NCBI GenBank assembly: GCA_011947345.1
Contig: JAAVTG010000353.1
Span: 1-34,635, forward strand
Length of the DNA stretch: 34,635 bases
Reading direction: 5' to 3'
Source: Phytophthora quininea
Lineage: Eukaryota > Oomycota > Peronosporomycetes > Peronosporales > Peronosporaceae
Below the pieces are notes generated by a model, which worked only from the letters and a program-made list of their open reading frames with translations, ran no database searches and had not been told where the DNA came from. Below are positions 28,138 through 34,635 of this stretch, piece by piece. How positions within the stretch are numbered: position 1 is the first letter of the stretch; every line of letters starts with the position of its first letter. The translations under genes were made by a program, and so were the position numbers.

Positions 28138-28846
28138 ATGGCGCTTGAGCGGATGACGAGTGTGGAGGTGGTGGTGCGCGACCAAAGTGGCCCGATCGCC
28201 GGTGGTCTGGTGCCGGAGCTCATCGAGTCCTTCTTGGACTGCTCCGTTCGATGGACCGTCCAAAAGGCTGCTTGCTGCGGATACATGTCGCTCCTGAAGC
28301 GCTTGGGTGCTCGCAACGCCGACATCAGCGATCACGGCTTGGACTGGTCGATGCGGATCGCTGCGACCGAAGGATTCCTCGACGTGATCAAATTCCTCAC
28401 GGCCCACCGACCCGACGTAAAGGTGACGACGCACGTCATGGACGCTGCAGCTTTCCGAGGTCGCCTGGAGATTGTCAAGTGGCTCCATGAGAACCGAACC
28501 GAAGGGTGCACCCCACGCCATGGATAGTGCTGCAGCGGGCGGCCATCTGCAAGTGGTCAAGTGGCTCCATGGGAACCGAACGGAAGGCTGCACGACCAGC
28601 GCAATGGACAGCAGTGCCGCTGGAGGGCACTTGGCGACGGTGCAATGGCTCTGGGCGAACCGCTCCGAAGGCTGCACCACCGTCGCCGTGGACTTTGCCA
28701 TTTACAACGGTCACTTCCCCGTCGTCAAGTGGTTCAGCGAACTCGCCGACTTCCAGCCGCAGAGTGCGGAAGCAAGTGTCCGTAGCAGTACGAATGCGCT
28801 TATCAAGAAGCAGCCGAGCGGTGGAGTGACCCTCGCCTTTGAGTAG
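28138..28846 (+). CDS. Ankyrin-repeat protein 2
   Basis: About 236 residues. MALERMTSVEVVVRDQ aligns with the start of ankyrin protein 1, which supports ATG 28138 (28153 also possible) over 28063. Then RWTVQKAACCGYMSLLKRL and repeats of the type AMDSAAAGGHLQVVKWLHGN. The frame moves by two bases near 28508-28517 (EGCT-x-AMDS), where two bases of a repeat junction appear to be missing. Cellular role unknown; likely a protein-binding scaffold. It converges with the exopolyphosphatase gene, whose stop is 130 bp away. Confidence 0.78.
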
Positions 28847-28975
28847 ATCATTCAGAACCTCGTATTTATTGCAATAAACATGCCCGTTGATGGTCAATGG
28901 CATGCAGTCCTGGGCTACCCCGCTTAGTATCGGTGGCCATTCCGATGCGGTGGCCTGCGACTTGCTTTGTTTAAA

Positions 28976-30251
28976 TCATAATTTTGCTACCAGTGCTTTC
29001 TGGACAAGTGGCGCGACCTGCTTCCTGGACGCGGCCGTGTTCATCTGGTTGAAGGCAATAATGCATAACTCGCGGTGCGTCTCTGGTAGTTGCAATGCTT
29101 CCAATTGCAGCGATTTTTCCTGCTTGAAGAACTCCACGCAGTGTTTACGTCGGTACCATCCTCCTGGAAAAAGAGCAATTGGCGATGTCGCTCGCCATCG
29201 GGTGTCATGAACATCGTCATCACGATCAGGAACGTCAACTCATTCTGCTGGCAATATGTTGCCAGTCCGTCACGCAGAGCACCGGCGTCTGTCGTCTTGA
29301 GAACGAATGCCTCCAGATCAATCAGTACGGCACTAATTCCCACCTTCTTACTGCAGCCATCGGCTGCTCTAAAGTCAAACTCCTTGTAGTCCACTTGCAG
29401 ACTGTTCTCCAGCGTGAACTTCTTCCAATGCTCTGGATTGAACTTCTCTCCTTGCAGCCACGTAAACAGCTCCTCCTTCTTGGCAAACGCCGTCTCTTCC
29501 AGTCGGGAGCCGCCGCCACATCCCTTGGCGTGACCTTCTTGGCGCTCGGGTCGAAGTTGATGCTGTCGAGGGCAATGACCCCCAGCAGCATCGTCGACAG
29601 CAGCGCGTGCGAACTGTCCGGCGGCATCGTCGCCAGTCTCTCTGCTACCAGCGTACAAGTGGACGCCACCAGCGCATTTCCGTCGGCAAAAGCCACTTCT
29701 CGAGCCTCCGCATCCTGGTGGTGGCCCAGATCCGAGTGGTGGTCCACGATCTCCACCACCTGCAGATTCTCCGTAGGCACGCGCTTGTTGCTGAGTGCGT
29801 TGTGGTCCAGCAGCGTTACCCTCAGTTTGCTGGCGATGGACCACGGGAACTCGTCCACGAACAGCAGCAAGGACGTGTCAATGCCCAGCTCCTGCAGCAA
29901 GGCAGTGACGTCGCAGCGGAGCACCAGCTCCGATCTGGGGATGGACAGCACGGGCACGTGGAGAGCCTCACTGTACTGCTGGCTGCGTATGAACGCGTAG
30001 CTGAGGGAGCTCACGATCGAGTCGGCGTCGGCAGCTTCGTTGCCCATGAGGATGTGGATGGAAGCAGGAGGAGGCGAGGCTTGAAGGCTGGAGCGGGTGC
30101 TCTGCAAGAAGCGGTTGAAGGCGGCGGCGCTGGAGCGGCGCAGTGTGTCCGAGCCGAAGCGCCACGGGGCCTTGGAGGCAGGAGAGGACGACATGCAGCG
30201 AGTACGGAGTGGGCGGAGCACAGACAGGAGACTGCCGCAGCGCAGTAGCAT
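28976..30251 (-). CDS. DHH-family exopolyphosphatase (PPX1/Prune type)
   Basis: Hydrolyses terminal phosphates from polyphosphate or short phosphate chains with Mn2+ or Mg2+. About 425 residues. DHH domain motifs: GNEAADADS (Asp75, Asp77), LLDHN (Asp149, His150), the signature VDHH (Asp170-His172) and LDSINF (Asp229); then a DHHA2 domain (TPDGERHRQLLFF). The first 30 residues (MLLRCGSLLSVLRPLRTRC) are Arg/Leu-rich and look like a mitochondrial presequence. A second Met at 30194 would remove it and could give a cytosolic form. Two single-base losses break the frame (near 29505-29507 and 29138-29142); after the second the true C terminus continues to a stop at 28976-28978. Yeast Ppx1 and human Prune share this layout. 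Exact substrate length preference cannot be read from sequence. Confidence 0.88.
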
Positions 30252-30257
30252 GCGATG

Positions 30258-30276
30258 CTGGAATTGGAAAAGCAAC
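30258..30276 (-). promoter_or_regulatory. Inr-like element of the exopolyphosphatase gene
   Basis: On the - strand GTTGCTTTTCCAATTCCAG keeps TTTTCCAATT of the consensus. It lies 6 bp before ATG 30251, close enough that some transcripts could start translation at the inner Met 30194. Confidence 0.4.
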
Positions 30277-30364
30277 AAGACTACCAGGTAGCCATCACCC
30301 AAACCATGGACTACCAGGTAGTCTAACGGGTTTTCTTCATGACTTTTCACCGAATACAGATCGC

Positions 30365-30690
30365 CATGCCAAGCCAGACGCGCAAGAAGCGCCAGTAAGT
30401 GCGCTTGTGCGCGGAGTTCGACGCCAACCCGACGCTCCGCACATCGTGCATCTGATGGATAAATACGACATCTGCAAGGGCTACCTCTACAAGATCCTCA
30501 AGAGAGACCCATCCATTCAAAGACCGCGGATCGGACGTCGCCCCCACAACCAGCCCGATGTTATTGCGAGCAAATTCTGAAGCTGGGTTTCGACCCGAAA
30601 CGCAGCCTCACGGCACTGGCGGCGGCGCTAGGCATTACTCGCGACGTGCCAACCATGTATGGCCCAAGGTTGTACACATTCTCATGAGCT
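30365..30690 (+). pseudogene. Degraded transposase N-terminal (helix-turn-helix) remnant
   Basis: Pieces in different frames: MPSQTRKKRQ then a stop, AEFDANPTL, DKYDICKGYLYKILKRDPSI and, further on, LGFDPKRSLTALAAALGITR. Together they read like two helix-turn-helix segments of a Tc1/mariner- or pogo-type transposase. Several stops and frame changes occur and no DDE catalytic part is visible. I saw no terminal inverted repeats. Family level is a guess. Confidence 0.4.
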
Positions 30691-30760
30691 CGAGCGTCGT
30701 CTTCAAAGACGCTAATCGCTTGTCCCGTGAAGCCCGATTGAAACGCATCAACGAGACTCG

Positions 30761-31152
30761 CAACAAACCATCAACGTTGCCGGGTTTTCCTTCACAGATC
30801 ACGATATGGTGTTGGCTCTGATCGCCGCTAAACAACGAGGCAACACGGTTCGAGTCCTTATCGATCTGCGCTGGGTATGGAGCTGCAAGGGAAGCGGTGC
30901 ATGAAGATGCTGATTGACGATGGTGTTGAGGTTCGCCACCGCAGTACGCACTACAATCTGATTACTATCTCGTCCGATATTGAGCTGTTTGCGTGCGGAG
31001 GAACCATTATGACTGCCGCCGCGTTTGGTGTCGAGAACACTACCAATGATGACTACCTTGTGGAGGTTCAAGGCGCCAGTGGTAAGTATATAGATGCAAT
31101 GCTCAGTTGGATGGTGGCTAACGATCATTGCCGGCAGTGGTGGACGCTGTGA
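30761..31152 (+). pseudogene. Degraded phospholipase-D-like fragment
   Basis: INVAGFSFTDHDMVLALIAA, then RVLIDLRW, a frame change near 30875-30900, and CMKMLIDDGVEVRHRSTHYN followed by GTIMTAAAFGVEN. This is the layout of PLD-type endonuclease/cardiolipin-hydrolase-like domains. The catalytic HxKxxxxD segment that should follow HYN is missing (HYNLITISSD), so the fragment is not expected to be active. It ends in a stop at 31152. The junction with the transposase-like remnant just upstream is unexplained. Confidence 0.5.
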
Positions 31153-32289
31153 AACTTTTATGAAGTTATGGAATCGTACACAACAGACCAGCACTGCAAA
31201 CCTTCTGCTCGATGAAGAGGAACGAGCTTACTACGCCTGCTGAACGAGAACGAATGGTGACAAAAGGTTTTCAAAGTATGTTACTGTATCGATGGTTTTG
31301 AATGCAAAAAATGGAACTTGGGGATTCTTATCACAAGTGGCTCCTTTGACGTTTTTGCCTTGGCTTTCTTAGTGAACGACTTGCTTCGCCTTCACAGTTG
31401 CGTGGATTAGATAGAACCTACCACTTGGACATATGCATCCGACCTACGCGCCGTCCCTTGACAGACCTTCGCTCCGCTCCGGTTGTCAAGTCGCTGGCCT
31501 CAGTGTTGATTGATAAATGGTGAACCCTGCGGGGTCACATGTGATTATAATCTGGTCGTTCATCCGCACTGTCGAAACCCCACCAATTTTTTCATACTGC
31601 GCAGTATAAAGGACACTGCACTCGAAAGGCATCAAACAGCACTCGAAATCCATCTCGTTCTGCTCAAGACATGAGCTCGATTCGAAGTTGAAGTTGCTAT
31701 CTTTGCTATGGAGTTTTGATTTCAAACTCACACGATGCCAAACCACACGGCCGGACAAAAGTTCTCGTGGTTTACAGTTGACCGTGCTATTATGCATGGG
31801 CGTCCGTAATGACGACGCCACGCCAACTTGCCCACAGCAGGTCGGCCACATGAGCATGCATGTGGTCGAGTCTTAGTCCTCAAATACCGCTGTTAGGCGA
31901 GTGAGCAGAAGTCGTGGGTTGAAACGACGACGAAATTCGTCTACGCGTGCCAAGATCGAGTCCGGGGTTGTCGTCGTCGACTGCTTGTTGCGCTGTGCTG
32001 GGCCTGGAAACGATATCAGTTGTGTCGTAAAGTGGCCTGTGTCGTAAGTTGTGCAGAGCGATCGGCTTTCAACCTTTTCCTCGCCTGTCGACGTTGCGGC
32101 TGTATTGTATTGAACGCACCGCAATCTCCGCTACACGCTTATAGCACCTTGTCCGCACCAAATGGGACGTTGTCGTCTTTGTCTTCTTCGCCAACAATAA
32201 CGAAAAAGGCGAGGCCAAGCTCAAACTTGTGGTCAAAAATCTCGCGCTGAGGATTTCCGTCTTGTTTCCGTTCTATCACACCTATCACA
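31153..32289. other. About 1.1 kb without a recognisable gene
   Basis: Two - strand frames (31486-31857, 123 codons; 31873-32124, 83 codons ending ARVDEFRRRFNPRLLLTRLT) are the longest but match no family I know and lack clear start context. I see no tRNA, no satellite and no clear mobile-element ends. It may contain more decayed element sequence. Confidence 0.4.
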
Positions 32290-32308
32290 CCTCATTCTAC
32301 TATTTCGA
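32290..32308 (+). promoter_or_regulatory. Oomycete Inr/FPR core promoter of the PRL gene
   Basis: CCTCATTCTACTATTTCGA matches TCATTYYNC-WTTT closely. It is the best initiator upstream of the PRL phosphatase, about 450 bp before the likely start codon, implying a long 5' leader or an unseen upstream exon. Confidence 0.55.
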
Positions 32309-32741
32309 GCTACTGGCTATAGAAACCGCCATAGAAACCTCCCAGTTGAGAAAACGCCCGCCAGCCAACGCCGCCGCCTGAGCAGCTCTATCCTTGTGCT
32401 CCTCCGCCGCCTGCATTCCCCGTCCGCCTCCGTCAGCAGCTCGACCGCCTCCCTCGTGTCGACTCTCGCCTGCTGCCTTCGCGTCCCCGCCCCGCTCGGT
32501 CCCAAATTGAGCGACCCTGAGTTCCCTGACGCTTCGACGAGTCCACTGGTTGTGGGAGTGGAGAGCAGTCCCGCGCCGAGTCAGCCGCGAGTAGATCCCC
32601 AAGCAGTCCAGTACCTTCGTACGATATTGACGGCAGCAGCCTCCACCTCCGGTAGCCGGCGCAGTCGACGGATGGGATAAGTTTGTGATCAAGCACACGA
32701 CGCCCCACCCTTTCGATAGACTTTACGACGCCTACAAGACG

Positions 32742-33320
32742 ATGATTGCGCCGACCAACAAGCCGACCATGGTGCAGTGGGAGCACCTGTCCTTCGTGAT
32801 CATGGACGCCCCCAACGACAGCAACCTGCACATCTACCTCAAGGAGCTCAAGAAGCACAACGTCACGGACCTCGTGCGCGCCTGCGAGGTCACGTACAGC
32901 AGCGAGTCGGTCGAGGCCGCCGGCATCCACGTGCACGAGCTCGAGTTCCCGGACGGAGAGAGCCCAGACCCAGAGATCCTGGATCGGTGGCTCGACCTGG
33001 TCCAGGAATGCTTCAAGGACAACGCCATTGACGCCAAGAACAACAAGTCCATCGCGGTGCACTGCGTCGCTGGTCTCGGACGGTAAGTCTGCTTTGTGAT
33101 TGCTTTAAGGGCGAAATAGGGCGGAGACTGATGTGGTGGACGCCTGTGCAGAGCGCCCGTGCTAGTGGCCATCGCGCTCATCGAGTTCGGCCTGGACCCC
33201 ATCAATGCCGTGGAGCACATCCGCAAGTTCCGGCGCGGCGCCATCAACCTGCGACAGCTCAAGTACCTGGAGAAGTACCAGCCGCGGCGTGGCAGCAAGG
33301 CCAAGTGCACCATCATGTGA
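32742..33320 (+). CDS. PRL-type (PTP4A) prenylated protein tyrosine phosphatase
   Basis: Small dual-specificity-type phosphatase; relatives act at membranes and bind CNNM magnesium transporters. Exons 32742-33082 and 33152-33320 give 169 residues, close to the 173 of human PRL-1. Seen: the WPD-loop region (FPDGESPDPEILDRW), the P-loop HCVAGLGRAPVLVA with catalytic Cys and Arg (Cys-x5-Arg split by the intron after the first two bases of the Arg codon), and the C end SKAKCTIM, a CaaX box (CTIM) after basic residues, so farnesylation or geranylgeranylation is expected. Start: ATG 32742 (MIAPTNKPTM) aligns with other PRLs. The frame stays open upstream to 32652 with no ATG (GTG 32685), and ATG 32672 (ATGGGATAAG) would be in frame if one G were removed, so a longer N terminus is possible. 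Confidence 0.88.
33083..33151 (+). other. Intron of the PRL gene (69 nt)
   Basis: Donor GTAAGT, acceptor TGTGCAG. Splicing joins CG to A, making the P-loop Arg codon of GLGRAPVLV. Confidence 0.93.
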
Positions 33321-33608
33321 AGGGGCAGTGGGGGAGTGAGTGTCTTGGCGCTGCCCTTCCTGCCCCCACACGTTTTCTTTTGCTGTTTCTTCTTGCCCGC
33401 TCGACGATGGCAGCCCCCACCACTTGCACAGCGAAGACTATACCAGACTTTTTTTTCATATTCACAAACACGGCATTGCTTATACATGTGCTAGTTCGTT
33501 CGCGTGCATGCAGCTGTGTGGTGTCATTCGCATTCAGGCCGTGAATGTCAAACAGGCTGCATGCGACCAGAATGTGCTAACTCTCGCTGCATGAGAATGA
33601 CTTCTACC

Positions 33609-33627
33609 GGCCATTCTGCAATCTGCC
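33609..33627 (+). promoter_or_regulatory. Oomycete Inr/FPR core promoter of the guanine deaminase gene
   Basis: GGCCATTCTGCAATCTGCC keeps CATTYYNCAAT and the NYY end. It lies about 20 bp before ATG 33647. Confidence 0.7.
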
Positions 33628-33646
33628 GCGAGGATCGAAACCGACC

Positions 33647-34635
33647 ATGCCGCATATCGTCGCGTACAAGGCCAACGTCGTGCACTCCGTCGCGCTGGGC
33701 GAGCTGCAAGTGCTGCAGCCGGGACTCGTGGGCGTCGACCAACACGGCAAAATCGTGTTCGTGCTGGACCTGAACCAGAGCGGAGCGCAAGCCACCGAGC
33801 ACTTCGACGAGCTCGTGGACTTGGGCGACCAGCTCCTACTGCCAGGCTTCATTGACGGTCATGCTCACGCCCCTCAGTACTCGTTCATTGGGGTGGGGAT
33901 GCACCTGCCACTCCTGCAATGGCTCGAGCAGTACACATTTCCCTACGAGTCCAAGTTTGCAAGCGTCGACTACGCCAAGGCAGTCTACAAGAAAGCGGTG
34001 CGTCGACATCTGAGCAACGGCACCACCACGTGCTCGTACTTTGCTACAGTGCACTTGGACGCCTGCAAAGTGCTGGCAGACATCGTGCAGCATGTCGGAC
34101 AGAGAGGCTTCGTGGGTAAAGTCAACATGGACCGCAACGCGTCGTCGGGGCTACAGGAAGATACGCAGACGTCCATTGACGACACGAGGGAGTTCGTGGA
34201 CTACGTGCTGAAGAAGGACAGCTCGCTCCTGACGCCGGTCATCACCCCACGGTTCGTGCCGAGCTGCAGTTCCAAACTCATGACGGCACTGGCAGAGATC
34301 TCGAGGGAGCACACGCCCAAGCTGCCGGTGCAGTCGCATCTGGCCGAGAACCGAGCCGAGATCAGCTGGGTCAAGAGTCTGCATCCAAAGAGCTCGAGTT
34401 ACACAGGAGTCTACGCCGACCACGGACTACTACACGACCGTTCTTACATGGCGCACTGCATCTGGTGCAGCAAGACGGAGCGGGACGTTCTCAAGAGCAA
34501 GCAAACGGCTGTGATCCATTGCCCCAACTCGAACTTCTCGCTCTCCAGCGGCGTATTGAACGTGCGTCGACTGCTTCAAGAAGGCGTCAAGGTTGGTTTG
34601 GGCACGGACGTGTCTGGGGCTACCCCCGTCCATGC
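33647..34635 (+). CDS. Guanine deaminase (partial, runs off the right edge)
   Basis: Converts guanine to xanthine and ammonia in purine salvage; zinc enzyme of the amidohydrolase superfamily, cytosolic. The first 323 codons from ATG 33647 are clean. Metal ligands are in the expected places: His72 and His74 (GFIDGHAHAPQY), His231 (SHLAEN), His270 (MAHC) and Asp321 (GTDVSG), each about 9-10 residues earlier than in the human enzyme, which confirms the start. In the last 20 bases the frame slips: TCTGGGGCTACCCCC should give SGGY-P, so one G and perhaps one C appear missing. No intron seen. The remaining C terminus, about 100-120 residues by family length, lies outside the window. Confidence 0.92.
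   Translation, partial: MPHIVAYKANVVHSVALGELQVLQPGLVGVDQHGKIVFVLDLNQSGAQATEHFDELVDLGDQLLLPGFIDGHAHAPQYSFIGVGMHLPLLQWLEQYTFPYESKFASVDYAKAVYKKAVRRHLSNGTTTCSYFATVHLDACKVLADIVQHVGQRGFVGKVNMDRNASSGLQEDTQTSIDDTREFVDYVLKKDSSLLTPVITPRFVPSCSSKLMTALAEISREHTPKLPVQSHLAENRAEISWVKSLHPKSSSYTGVYADHGLLHDRSYMAHCIWCSKTERDVLKSKQTAVIHCPNSNFSLSSGVLNVRRLLQEGVKVGLGTDVSGATPVH

Noticed and set aside
27045..28701. Long - strand frames opposite the ankyrin genes (244 and 205 codons)
   Set aside because: They mirror the repeated codons of the + strand ankyrins and show no family resemblance.
29179..30248. + strand frames of 273 and 213 codons opposite the exopolyphosphatase gene
   Set aside because: They are antisense to well-conserved DHH and DHHA2 motifs and encode nothing recognisable.
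32300..32698. 132-codon - strand frame upstream of the PRL gene
   Set aside because: Low-complexity Ala/Arg/Gly composition from a C-rich leader, with no domain; it overlaps the initiator and 5' leader of PRL.

Overview
This is eukaryotic nuclear DNA, and the features point to an oomycete of the Phytophthora / downy-mildew type. The genes are compact and intron-poor. The few introns are 60-70 nt with GTACGT, GTGAGT or GTAAGT donors. Many starts are preceded by a motif close to the oomycete Inr/FPR core promoter (GCTCATTYYNCAWTTTNYY). Secreted intradiol dioxygenases and a laccase fit the same lineage. I cannot name the species.

Region 1 (1-9592) is a head-to-tail tandem array with a unit of about 646-699 bp. 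Each unit carries one tRNA-Cys(GCA) gene on the + strand. Fourteen full-length copies and one 3'-truncated copy are visible, and the array runs off the left edge. Every full copy is followed directly by a (TTCTTG)n tract of 35-89 nt. The long reading frames across the array are translations of this hexamer and are not genes.

Region 2 (9593-11234) holds no gene I can recognise.

Region 3 (11235-19579) is a cluster for attacking phenolic compounds outside the cell: four paralogous secreted intradiol ring-cleavage dioxygenases (IDD1-IDD4, + strand) and one divergent multicopper oxidase of laccase type (- strand, between IDD1 and IDD2). IDD3 and IDD4 keep the Tyr/Tyr/His/His ferric ligand set and have Thr/Ser-rich tails ending in a hydrophobic GPI-like segment. 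IDD1 and IDD2 form a second type in which the last His is Asp or Asn, and IDD1 has a stop at a ligand Tyr codon.

Region 4 (19668-34635) is mostly housekeeping: a CSB/ERCC6-like SNF2 repair ATPase, an RMND1/Sif2-type (DUF155) membrane protein, the tRNA m1A58 methyltransferase catalytic subunit (TRM61), a 65-residue protein with a PDCD4-like motif, two tandem ankyrin-repeat proteins, a DHH-family exopolyphosphatase (PPX1/Prune type), degraded transposase-like and phospholipase-D-like remnants, a prenylatable PRL-type phosphatase, and the first part of a guanine deaminase.

A caveat applies to all of it. Almost every protein gene is interrupted by one or more apparent single-base deletions, mostly inside short homopolymers (G4, C4, A5, T4), while the protein continues cleanly in the next frame. 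This affects essential genes too, so I read it as uncorrected sequencing or assembly error, not mass pseudogenisation. Protein lengths below assume those bases are restored.
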